Origin: an uncultured Odoribacter sp.
GTDB lineage: Bacteria > Bacteroidota > Bacteroidia > Bacteroidales > Marinifilaceae
Length of the DNA stretch: 15,148 bases
Reading direction: 5' to 3'
Assembly (NCBI GenBank): GCA_934725835.1
Contig: CAKVCR010000034.1
Span: forward strand, 1 to 15,148
Made by a program: the position numbers and the translations under genes. Shown here piece after piece: positions 8,070 to 15,148 of the stretch (its first letter is position 1; every line of letters starts with the position of its first letter). The notes under the pieces are model-generated. The model did not search any database and was not told where the DNA came from. It was given only the letters and a program-made list of their open reading frames with translations.

Positions 8070-8642
8070 TTATTTCTTCTTCTTTTTTTGAACAGACCAA
8101 CCGAATTTACCGACTTTTCGCCCCAAACCGAAGTATTCGCCATGAACATACACTAACGGCTTAGCACGATCTAATTCGAATTTCTCGGTCTCCGGATTTA
8201 AATAACGATCATCGGCTTGTACATTCACCACTTCAGCAACAAACATATCATGCGAACCCAAATGTACAATTTCCTTGACGCGGCATTCTATGGAAATCGG
8301 TGCTTCTTCAACAATCGGAGCTTTCACCACAGCAGCCTGTCCGGGAGTAAGTTTCATTTCTTCAAACTTACGATAATTTCTTCCTGAACGCACGCCACAC
8401 CAATCGGTAGCAAATGACAAATCCTCAGTGGTCAAGTTGATGACAAATTCCATATTCTTTTTGATAATATCATACGAATGACGTTCAGGACGCACCGAGA
8501 TATAACACATTGCAGGATCAGTACAAATCGTTCCAGTCCAAGCCACCGTAAAGAGATTGTACTCTTCAGGAGTATTTCCACAACTCACCAATACTGCAGG
8601 CAACGGATAAATCATCGTTCCCGGCTTCCAATTATGCTTCAT
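8070..8642 (-). CDS. Flavin reductase family protein (DIM6/NTAB, flavoredoxin-like)
   Basis: A 190-aa cytoplasmic FMN-binding protein of the split-barrel flavin reductase family. Evidence is the N-terminal KPGTMIYPLPAVLVSC, the FMN-contact region NLFTVAWTGTICTDPAMCYIS followed by RPERHSYDIIKKN, and the late HLGSHDMFVAEVVNV segment, which corresponds to the family's H-x-x-F-x-G/A-E-V motif. Such proteins bind FMN and may reduce flavin for a partner or act as small redox carriers; the partner cannot be told here. The C-terminus ends in five lysines (WSVQKKKKK). It has its own promoter just upstream and probably leads a unit with the M16 protease gene, 25 bp downstream. An AAAGGA purine stretch lies about 7 nt before the ATG. 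Confidence 0.92.
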   Translation of the reverse strand: MKHNWKPGTMIYPLPAVLVSCGNTPEEYNLFTVAWTGTICTDPAMCYISVRPERHSYDIIKKNMEFVINLTTEDLSFATDWCGVRSGRNYRKFEEMKLTPGQAAVVKAPIVEEAPISIECRVKEIVHLGSHDMFVAEVVNVQADDRYLNPETEKFELDRAKPLVYVHGEYFGLGRKVGKFGWSVQKKKKK

Positions 8643-8701
8643 TACAATTCCTTTTAAATATTATCCTTATCAATCCTTCGTCTTCATTCGTCCACAGTTT
8701 G

Positions 8702-8732
8702 CAAAATTACGAAAACCTTACATCCCCTCAAA
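8702..8732 (-). promoter_or_regulatory. Bacteroidetes sigma-ABfr-type promoter for flavin reductase / M16 unit
   Basis: On the minus strand the -7 box is TAATTTTG (8709-8702), an exact match to TAnnTTTG, and the -33 box is TTTG (8732-8729), separated by 19 nt, the expected spacing. It lies 59 bp before the flavin reductase ATG at 8642 and directly after the rocD terminator. It is the clearest promoter in the window. Confidence 0.75.
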
Positions 8733-8743
8733 CTCATCTGCAC

Positions 8744-8784
8744 AAAAAATATGAGGACCCAAACCTTCCAAGTTCAGGTCCTCA
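8744..8784 (-). terminator. Rho-independent terminator of rocD
   Basis: In minus-strand RNA a 15-bp stem runs 8784-8770 paired with 8766-8752 (outer arms TGAGGACC and GGTCCTCA, inner pairs including G-U wobbles) with a 3-nt GGA loop, followed by TATTTTTTG (8752-8744 side). It begins 18 bp past the rocD stop codon. This is a textbook intrinsic terminator in position and shape; the opposite strand lacks a T-tract, so it is directional. Confidence 0.9.
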
Positions 8785-8802
8785 CATTATCAACAACGTT
8801 AA

Positions 8803-10014
8803 TTATTCAAATTCAGCAAAGGTATTTTCAATAATACCAATAGCTTCTATTAACTCCATCTTATTAATCACCAATGGTGGTGCAAAACGTATAATATGCT
8901 GATGGGTCGGTTTAGCCAACAATCCTTTATCTCGCAGTTTTAAGCATACATCCCAGGCTGTCTTGCCATTTTTAGGAGTAATAACCACCGCATTCAACAA
9001 TCCCTTCCCCCGAACTTCCCCTATCATGTCTGAATGGATTTGTTCTAGTCGATCACGGAAAATAACACCTAAATTTTCTGAGTTTTCAGCTAATTTTTCA
9101 TCTTTCACGACCTCCAATGCAGCAATAGAAACCTTTGCAGCAATCGGATTTCCTCCATAAGTTGATCCATGTTCTCCCGGTTTAATACAGAGCATCACTT
9201 CATCATCAGCCAACACACAAGATACCGGCATTAATCCTCCTGAAATAGCCTTCCCTAAAATCAAGACATCCGGCCGCACCCCTTCATGATTACATGCTAA
9301 CAACCGACCGGTTCGTGCAATACCGGTCTGCACCTCATCCGCCATAAACAACACATTGTGCGCTCTACACAAATCATAGGCTTTCTTTAAATATCCGGCA
9401 TCCGGCACAAACACACCAGCCTCTCCCTGTATTGGTTCCACCAGAAAACCGGCAATATACGGATCCTCCAAAGCTTTTTCCAAAGCCGGAATATCATTAT
9501 ATGGAATCTTTACAAATCCGGGTGTATAAGGACCAAAACCGCCATACGAATCCGGATCAGTAGACAACGATACAATTGTTATTGTACGACCATGAAAATT
9601 ACCCTCACACACTATAATTTTAGCTTGACCGTCAGGAATTCCTTTTTTAGTATAAGCCCATTTGCGACAAAGCTTTAAAGCAGTTTCATCAGCTTCAGCT
9701 CCCGTATTCATTGGCAACACCTTATCATAACCAAAATACTTCGTAATATACTCTTCCCACTCTCCTAATACATTATTATAAAAAGCACGTGAAGTAAGAG
9801 CCAACTTCTGTGCTTGTTCTGTCATCGCTTTCACAATCCTCGGATGACAATGTCCTTGATTAACAGCCGAATAAGCAGACAAAAAATCAAAATAACGTTT
9901 TCCGTCTGTATCCCATACATAAATACCTTCACCACGTTCGAGGACTACAGGCAACGGGTGATAATTATGAGCTCCATATCGAGCTTCGCGGTCCATAAAT
10001 TCTTGAGCAGTCAT
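8803..10014 (-). CDS. rocD: Ornithine aminotransferase (ornithine-oxo-acid transaminase)
   Basis: PLP-dependent class III aminotransferase, 403 aa: L-ornithine + 2-oxoglutarate to glutamate-5-semialdehyde + glutamate, linking arginine/ornithine and proline/glutamate metabolism in the cytoplasm. Visible marks are SAYSAVNQGHCHPRI (47-61), typical of ornithine rather than acetylornithine aminotransferases; the phosphate-binding NTGAEADE (103-110); GNFHGRT (138-144); EPIQGEAG (193-200); ADEVQTG with D226; the PLP Schiff-base lysine K255 in LGKAISGG; and HGSTYGGNP (282-290). The sequence follows the eukaryotic ornithine aminotransferase pattern closely along its whole length (SRAFYNNVLGEWEEYI, RGKGLLNAVVI, LAKPTHQHIIRFAPPLVI). 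The ATG at 10014 gives the normal family length. The gene ends in a strong terminator, so it is separate from the downstream unit. It follows tamB by 90 bp; no clear -7 box was found in that gap. Confidence 0.97.
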   Translation of the reverse strand: MTAQEFMDREARYGAHNYHPLPVVLERGEGIYVWDTDGKRYFDFLSAYSAVNQGHCHPRIVKAMTEQAQKLALTSRAFYNNVLGEWEEYITKYFGYDKVLPMNTGAEADETALKLCRKWAYTKKGIPDGQAKIIVCEGNFHGRTITIVSLSTDPDSYGGFGPYTPGFVKIPYNDIPALEKALEDPYIAGFLVEPIQGEAGVFVPDAGYLKKAYDLCRAHNVLFMADEVQTGIARTGRLLACNHEGVRPDVLILGKAISGGLMPVSCVLADDEVMLCIKPGEHGSTYGGNPIAAKVSIAALEVVKDEKLAENSENLGVIFRDRLEQIHSDMIGEVRGKGLLNAVVITPKNGKTAWDVCLKLRDKGLLAKPTHQHIIRFAPPLVINKMELIEAIGIIENTFAEFE

Positions 10015-10085
10015 AAGATTAGATAGTTAAGGTTGTTCGTAATAGTTTGTAATTTGCAATTAAGGAAAAAAATCTTATGACTCCT

Positions 10086-10109
10086 AATAATTTAAGAGAA
10101 AAAATTATT
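10086..10109. repeat. AT-only inverted repeat at the tamB 3' end
   Basis: AATAATTT (10086-10093) and AAATTATT (10102-10109) are 8-nt inverted arms around an 8-nt spacer, overlapping the tamB stop codon (10105-10107). It is followed by a T-run only on the plus strand, so it is a poor terminator for tamB. A weak hairpin of uncertain meaning; the rest of the 10015-10104 gap shows nothing I can name. Confidence 0.3.
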
Positions 10110-13100
10110 TTTTTCTGCGTAAAAATCCAAAGTATTTCCGCAATAATTCTCGTAAAGTATCAAATGTTTCTTGATAGGATACGCCAACTCCCTGAATCAT
10201 CTCTGTATTATTATAAAGAATTTTCTCATTCGTATGAGAATAGGCTTTCATCTTCAAAGTACCTTGTCGATTAAGCTTCACCTCCACATCAAAATCACCG
10301 GCAATATTTGTCTTGCGATCATTGTCAGCACCACTACGTGTATTTCCCACATCCATATTTCCATTAGCAGAAATTGTAACACGGTCATTCAACAATTGGG
10401 TAGACAATGCCAACTCTATTTCGTCCGAACTGACTTCTCGATTCGGATCTCCCATCCTATAAGCGACTCCAATATCTATATTATTACTAATCTGAGACAA
10501 CCAATTAGACAATTGATTGGACATCATCTCTGTCACAGTAGTCACTCCTGCTGTCTGTGCTTGTGTTCCATAATCTCCTGTATTATCACTCCGATAAAAC
10601 CGATTCAACACCAGCAAAGAAAACATCTGTTTGTTCACCTCATCCTGACTTGAAAACAGACTTTGTATATAACTCTTACTCTGAGACTCCAAAGACGGGA
10701 AATTAATACCAAACTTCACAGAGGGATTGTGCAGATTATCGCTTAAATTCAATATACATTCCACAGGGACTTTCCTGCCGCTCTCCGATACAACATCCTC
10801 AGTTCCAACACCTTCAGAAGAGCCAGCATCCAGTGGTAACAATTCATTTATAGTAGTTTTCAAATTATACACCGCACTGATGTCCAACGTAGCATCATAA
10901 GGAGAACCATTCCAGGTAATCGTCCCGCCCGGAGTAAGCACAAAACGCTTATTAACCAAATTACTCAAAGTAAAAAGATAATCGCCATGAGTTATTCCAT
11001 ATTCACCCAACATACTCAAGCTACCATCTTTGTCGAATGTCAACTTGATATTTCCATTTCCGGTTGCCTTTAAAATATCACCCACTGCTGGATCAAATAT
11101 CACCTGTACCTCTAAATTATCATTCAATTCTAAATTAGCATTCAAATTAATGTCAGCAGAATGCATCGGAGCTTGCTCATTTTTCTCAACAGGACTACCC
11201 GCTTGTATAAAATGAAGGAAATTATTTGATTGCTCCGTAATTGCAGAAGTCAGCGGGACATTAAATAGCGACTTAGGCTCAGTACGGGCATTAATCGTCA
11301 TATTCTTTACTCCATTTTTGTTATCAATCACAGCCATACCGCTTAAATTCACCTGCCCATAAAACATCTCTCCATCGGTCGACTTCGTATCCAACATCCT
11401 CATATTATCAAACAAGGCCTTTACCTGATACCTATTCTCCAAAAAACGATAATCGCCATTTACCAACATCTTATGCCCTTCCGCATCATAAACTGCAAAA
11501 TCCATAAAGTTCAATTGATTCCCCATGACCCATACAGTATCATTAGCATAAAATTGGGTATTCAACATATTCACCTTCACACCCACCGAATCTAAAACAA
11601 TCATACCGGAAACATCCGGTTGCTTAACCGTTCCTTTTAATGTAAGGTTACCAGACAATCCACCTTTAACCTCTGATGTCATATCTGTTATGTATGAACT
11701 CAAACGCTCCAATTGCATTTTTTCCATTAACATATTAACATTAATAGAGTCTGTACGAGGGTTATATAATCCATCCACAGATAAGGCCACTTCACCTTTC
11801 ATCCTATTTTCTGCACCCACTATCAAATTACGATTATCGGCATCCCAATAAGAATGGAACTGCAATGAACCCAAAGTATCCCTACCTACACCCCAATCAT
11901 TCACAGTAAAATCCGACAATAACAAACCATCATTATAGTAATCCTTTAAGGTCAATGAACCGCTTGTCATTCCAAACAATTTCATGTTTTTTTTCAAAGC
12001 CAGTCTTGCCAAATACCCCAAATTAAAATTTTCCAATTGAACAGTTAATGTCTCATACGGATCTTCTGAAATCTTACCGGTCACCATAAATGACTCATCA
12101 CCATGACGAACAGAAAAATCCTTTATTTCCATCTCTTTCCCTTTCATAAAAACAGTTGAAGGATCAACATGCCAAACACTATCATCCATGACTATCACTC
12201 CCCGTTGAAGCAACACTCTGGTCGAAAAACCTTCTGGATATTCAGGTTGAAACACAACACATGCCGCCAGCGAACCGCTATAGGTTTTATCTCCCCAATT
12301 ACACCAGCTTAAACGGTCATCCAAATGATTCTCTCCCATTATCAACTCATTTCGAACATTACAAAGCTGATAATCCTCTCCATATAACAATCTGTCAACA
12401 TCCATTCGCATAAACATACGTTTCGGATCTCCGGTCATCGTCACATCCGGCTTTATCAAATCAACTGCTTTATAACCCACTGTGTCTGCTTTGATATGTA
12501 AATCCATACAATTACTTTCTGTACTGAAACCTGAAACAATCTTTGCACCGGAAGCCACCCGATAATCCGGAGCCAACACCTTTAGCACCCGATTCACATC
12601 CTTAACATCTATCTCATAATGGAAATCGAACTGTTCCAAATATTTACGTCCTCTCAACGACCGATTGCTCTGGCTGATAGAATAAGCAGGCAGATAATTA
12701 TTTACAAACTCACTTACAAACAACATAGGATTAACCTCCATATAATTTCCCTCAACAGTCAAATCGAGCACATCTGAAGAGATTGTGGAGACATTATATT
12801 TCCCGCTTCTGCTATCCTCAAGATAAATATCTTCAATCTTGAAACCATCGTTTTCAGCTTCATACTCTACATCCGATAAAAGCAAACTTGTAAATCCATT
12901 TTCTCCGCCCCCGGCATATATCAATTCAAACTCTGATGCGACACACTCCTTGCCTCCCTTAAGTCCCCACCCAAAGTAATCAAGATTATTTAACTTCAAC
13001 TTACCTTTCAAACTGGCAAACTGCAATGAATCATTCATTTCATAAGACCCCACCATTCCACCGCTCACATTCTTATCCTCCAAAGAAGTCATCAAGTCTA

Positions 13101-14568
13101 ATCTCTCATTTTCCCAAGCCAAGGCCATACTGATATCTCTAACATAACCCTTATTAACCCTTAGCCAGGGCAATATCGATTTCACATTAAAAGACAATCC
13201 TTCACCTATCCATGTACCATGATATTCTCCCTGAAATGCACCTTCTCCCAACTGCGATAAACTTGCAAATGTCCCCAAATCTACACATTCAAATTGAAAA
13301 TCACCCCGTATATCGGCACAATCCTCCACACCCCCTCCACACAATCCATAAATCAAATTCATTTTACCAGTCAATGCAGGAGTAACACTCTGCGCATGAA
13401 CAATAAAATCCGACAATAGACCATCAAACCGAATATTGCTAAAATCCACATATGGGACACGATATAAAAACGAAGGGACCGGAATATTCATTTCAAACCA
13501 GGGCAGATAAACTGTTGCCAGATCCTCTGGCGCCAAATGAGCCTTTTGTAATTCAATATTAAAAACCGTATTCCATACATCCGGTAAACCGACCGATTTA
13601 AAACCTCCCTGAAACACACTATGCTTGCCCAACTCAAAATACAAATCCCTACCTTCCAACTGCTCTATAGTATTGGATACTACACCACTGAATTTCACCG
13701 TATTGGTAATGCCCCTCAATATATCATTAAAATAAGCCAAGTCAATAAAACTGACAGAAGAAGGTCCCAATTCATAATATTGTTGCATTCGTGTTGTAAA
13801 ATACTTCCAATCATGCTGATTCGGAGTCCAATGATACTCAAGTTTCATTAAATCAACATCACTTCGTTCCATCCCGATATGACAATTGGTAATCAACAAA
13901 TCAGATGCTCCGGCTCTTATTTCACCTCCCATATTCCTAATTTGCAAGCCGGACTTCTCTACAAAATTCAAATCCGACACCGTCATGCGCATCGGGCTCT
14001 CCATAAAATAAAGATCCGTAACATCGACATTCAAATCCCGACAATCCACATCTGTCCAATTCACTCCATACTCTACCGGTTCATAAATCTCCTCTTTATA
14101 GGTAAAGCGTGAATTTCTCAGACTTATTTTCCGTAAACTGAACCACCAGCCATCCTGCTCCTTCTTGCTTCCCGTCACCTCTTGTGCAGCACCACTTCCC
14201 TTAGCCAACGAATTCAATAAAATCTCCACATTGGTATAATTAGTACTATCCTGCACCCACAAATTAAACGTTGCACCGTCAAAGACCACTTCTCGCACAT
14301 TAAACCTCCGGTTTGCAAAATTAAAAGAATCCGTCTTCACCCGTAAATCCTTACAAAACAACAATGTATCATTCTTAAAATCGCGCACCAGAACATCACT
14401 TAGCACCAACGAACTGATAGGACGAAAATCCACTCCGCCCACTTGCACCTGCACCCCGGTCACTTTCTCGATTCTATCAGTAACATATTTCACCAAAATT
14501 GTCTGGACAGACGGAGACAACAACAGGGCGTAAGTTCCCCCCAGCAACAATAGAAAACCTCCTATCAA
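10105..14568 (-). CDS. tamB: TamB-like translocation/assembly module protein (DUF490 C-terminus)
   Basis: A very long envelope protein, at least 1,487 aa, of the AsmA-like TamB family, which bridges inner and outer membranes and is tied to outer-membrane biogenesis or lipid transport. The N-terminus has one hydrophobic anchor (IGGFLLLLGGTYALLLS), followed by SVQTILVKYVTDRIEKVTG, typical of the family. The middle is repetitive beta-rich sequence. The TamB/DUF490 domain occupies roughly the last 450 residues (DGSLSMLGEYGITHGDYLFTL, then GTITWNGSPYDATLDISAVY, and the C-terminal GVGVSYQETFDTLRELLRKYF). The start is uncertain: 14568 is a TTG inside the hydrophobic segment. The frame is open to a stop at 14665-14667, and the stretch before 14568 (KLKITRYIKKILQIILFY) looks like the real basic N-terminus, yet has no in-frame ATG or GTG; a CTG lies at 14616. 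It is divergent from tsaD, an arrangement I know from other Bacteroidetes. Confidence 0.92.
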   Translation of the reverse strand: MIGGFLLLLGGTYALLLSPSVQTILVKYVTDRIEKVTGVQVQVGGVDFRPISSLVLSDVLVRDFKNDTLLFCKDLRVKTDSFNFANRRFNVREVVFDGATFNLWVQDSTNYTNVEILLNSLAKGSGAAQEVTGSKKEQDGWWFSLRKISLRNSRFTYKEEIYEPVEYGVNWTDVDCRDLNVDVTDLYFMESPMRMTVSDLNFVEKSGLQIRNMGGEIRAGASDLLITNCHIGMERSDVDLMKLEYHWTPNQHDWKYFTTRMQQYYELGPSSVSFIDLAYFNDILRGITNTVKFSGVVSNTIEQLEGRDLYFELGKHSVFQGGFKSVGLPDVWNTVFNIELQKAHLAPEDLATVYLPWFEMNIPVPSFLYRVPYVDFSNIRFDGLLSDFIVHAQSVTPALTGKMNLIYGLCGGGVEDCADIRGDFQFECVDLGTFASLSQLGEGAFQGEYHGTWIGEGLSFNVKSILPWLRVNKGYVRDISMALAWENERLDLMTSLEDKNVSGGMVGSYEMNDSLQFASLKGKLKLNNLDYFGWGLKGGKECVASEFELIYAGGGENGFTSLLLSDVEYEAENDGFKIEDIYLEDSRSGKYNVSTISSDVLDLTVEGNYMEVNPMLFVSEFVNNYLPAYSISQSNRSLRGRKYLEQFDFHYEIDVKDVNRVLKVLAPDYRVASGAKIVSGFSTESNCMDLHIKADTVGYKAVDLIKPDVTMTGDPKRMFMRMDVDRLLYGEDYQLCNVRNELIMGENHLDDRLSWCNWGDKTYSGSLAACVVFQPEYPEGFSTRVLLQRGVIVMDDSVWHVDPSTVFMKGKEMEIKDFSVRHGDESFMVTGKISEDPYETLTVQLENFNLGYLARLALKKNMKLFGMTSGSLTLKDYYNDGLLLSDFTVNDWGVGRDTLGSLQFHSYWDADNRNLIVGAENRMKGEVALSVDGLYNPRTDSINVNMLMEKMQLERLSSYITDMTSEVKGGLSGNLTLKGTVKQPDVSGMIVLDSVGVKVNMLNTQFYANDTVWVMGNQLNFMDFAVYDAEGHKMLVNGDYRFLENRYQVKALFDNMRMLDTKSTDGEMFYGQVNLSGMAVIDNKNGVKNMTINARTEPKSLFNVPLTSAITEQSNNFLHFIQAGSPVEKNEQAPMHSADINLNANLELNDNLEVQVIFDPAVGDILKATGNGNIKLTFDKDGSLSMLGEYGITHGDYLFTLSNLVNKRFVLTPGGTITWNGSPYDATLDISAVYNLKTTINELLPLDAGSSEGVGTEDVVSESGRKVPVECILNLSDNLHNPSVKFGINFPSLESQSKSYIQSLFSSQDEVNKQMFSLLVLNRFYRSDNTGDYGTQAQTAGVTTVTEMMSNQLSNWLSQISNNIDIGVAYRMGDPNREVSSDEIELALSTQLLNDRVTISANGNMDVGNTRSGADNDRKTNIAGDFDVEVKLNRQGTLKMKAYSHTNEKILYNNTEMIQGVGVSYQETFDTLRELLRKYFGFLRRKK

Positions 14569-14624
14569 ATAGAATAATATCTGAAGAATCTTTTTTATAT
14601 ACCTTGTAATTTTCAGTTTGCAGA

Positions 14625-14632
14625 CAAAAATA
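14625..14632 (-). promoter_or_regulatory. Candidate -7 element for tamB
   Basis: The minus strand reads TATTTTTG, an exact TAnnTTTG. About 19 nt upstream is TTTC rather than TTTG, so the -33 box is imperfect. If used, transcription would begin around 14617-14620, almost at the CTG codon at 14616-14614, leaving little or no leader. The 127-bp tamB-tsaD interval also contains plus-strand near-matches for a tsaD promoter (TACATTTTG, about 14677-14685), one base longer than consensus. Confidence 0.4.
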
Positions 14633-14695
14633 TTAATATTGCAGGATATTTGAAAAGAAATCAGCTAATTTACTTTTACATTTTGAATTAAAGTC

Positions 14696-15148
14696 ATGAC
14701 TGTAATTTTAGGCATAGAATCCTCTTGCGATGATACTTCCGCAGCCATTTTACGCGACGGAGTTGTACTTTCCAATGTAATAGCCAGTCAGAAAGTTCAC
14801 GAAGCATATGGCGGTGTTGTTCCGGAATTAGCCTCTCGGGCTCATCAACAAAACATCATACCGGTCGTACACGAAGCAATCCGTCAGGCCGGCATTGAAA
14901 TAAAAGACATCAACGCCATAGCATTTACCCGTGGTCCGGGACTATTAGGTTCATTACTGGTAGGCACCTCCTTTGCCAAAGGTTTTGCTATCGCCAACAA
15001 ACTTCCCATGATAGAAGTCAATCACCTGCAGGCCCACATACTGGCCAACTTCATAAAAGAACCCGGAGTTGAAAGTCGCCATCCTTCATTTCCGTTCCTG
15101 ACTTTGTTAGTATCCGGAGGAAACTCACAACTCATTATAGTGCGCGAC
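14696..15148 (+). CDS. tsaD: tRNA N6-adenosine threonylcarbamoyltransferase TsaD (partial, C-terminus missing)
   Basis: TsaD (Kae1/Gcp family) transfers the threonylcarbamoyl group to A37 of ANN-decoding tRNAs, making t6A together with TsaB and TsaE; cytoplasmic and usually essential. The first 151 residues are visible from the ATG at 14696; the full family length is around 335-345. Marks are the ASKHA ATPase start LGIESSCDDTSAA (5-17), YGGVVPELASRAHQQNI (38-54), TRGPGLLGSLLVG (78-90), the metal-binding pair H110 and H114 in NHLQAHI, and the phosphate-binding LLVSGGNSQL (137-146). SGGNSQ in place of the more common SGGHTQ is a variant I associate with Bacteroidetes. The frame runs off the window end. 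It is divergent from tamB with a 127-bp or shorter shared upstream region. Confidence 0.97.
   Translation, partial: MTVILGIESSCDDTSAAILRDGVVLSNVIASQKVHEAYGGVVPELASRAHQQNIIPVVHEAIRQAGIEIKDINAIAFTRGPGLLGSLLVGTSFAKGFAIANKLPMIEVNHLQAHILANFIKEPGVESRHPSFPFLTLLVSGGNSQLIIVRD

Noticed and set aside
8070..8090. Possible frameshift at the A-rich end of the flavin reductase gene (five C-terminal lysines)
   Set aside because: The protein already reaches full family length and the lysines end cleanly at a stop; short lysine tails are plausible.
8699..8902. Plus-strand 67-codon frame
   Set aside because: It spans the rocD terminator and runs into rocD antisense; its apparent coding is an accident of the intergenic region.
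8803..10014. Acetylornithine aminotransferase (argD) as the identity of the class III aminotransferase
   Set aside because: SAYSAVNQGHCHPRI and the full-length match to the ornithine aminotransferase pattern point to rocD; no arginine-biosynthesis genes adjoin it.
10171..10653. Plus-strand open frame of 160 codons, with other plus-strand frames under tamB
   Set aside because: Ile/His/Cys-rich composition with no recognisable motif, antisense to the C-terminal TamB coding region whose own frame is clearly conserved in character.
1..15148. Mobile element, CRISPR array, prophage, tRNA or rRNA
   Set aside because: No transposase or integrase frame, direct-repeat array, terminal inverted repeat or tRNA-like fold was seen; genes are consistent in style throughout.

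Overview
The window looks like chromosomal DNA of a Bacteroidota bacterium, most likely order Bacteroidales. The signs are a SusC/RagA-type TonB-dependent receptor with an STN domain behind an ECF sigma factor and a FecR anti-sigma factor, -7 elements of the Bacteroidetes form TAnnTTTG, a Bacteroidetes-type TamB divergent from tsaD, and AT-rich intergenic DNA. Genus cannot be settled by reading alone; an Odoribacter/Butyricimonas-like gut organism is a guess.

Layout: (1) Positions 1-3563, all minus strand, form a cell-surface signalling and uptake locus: ECF sigma factor (3563-2970), FecR-like anti-sigma factor (2863-1721) and the N-terminal half of a SusC-type receptor (1686 to the window edge, C-terminus missing). 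The expected logic is that substrate binding at the outer-membrane receptor is passed through its periplasmic STN domain to FecR, which frees the sigma factor. A SusD partner would lie beyond position 1 and is not visible, so the substrate is unknown. (2) A 228-bp divergent intergenic region separates this from a small AlbA_2/Schlafen-type putative regulator (3792-4442, plus). (3) Convergent to it is a minus-strand run: flavin reductase-like protein (8642-8070), M16 metalloprotease lipoprotein (8044-5132) and a MarC-family membrane protein (5063-4458). The run has a good Bacteroidetes promoter near 8702-8732, and a strong hairpin between the protease and marC. (4) Upstream of these, also minus, lie ornithine aminotransferase rocD (10014-8803), closed by a strong intrinsic terminator, and a very long TamB-like envelope protein (14568-10105, or starting further upstream). 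(5) At the right edge tsaD (14696 onward, plus, cut by the window end) is divergent from tamB.

Most of the window is ordinary housekeeping and envelope biology. No mobile element, CRISPR array, tRNA, rRNA or prophage gene was seen, and I found no convincing new multi-gene system. The points most worth a second look are the missing ATG start of tamB, the non-canonical hairpin between the M16 protease and marC, the hydrophobic tail of the sigma factor, and the stand-alone AlbA_2 regulator divergent from the sigma/anti-sigma/receptor locus.
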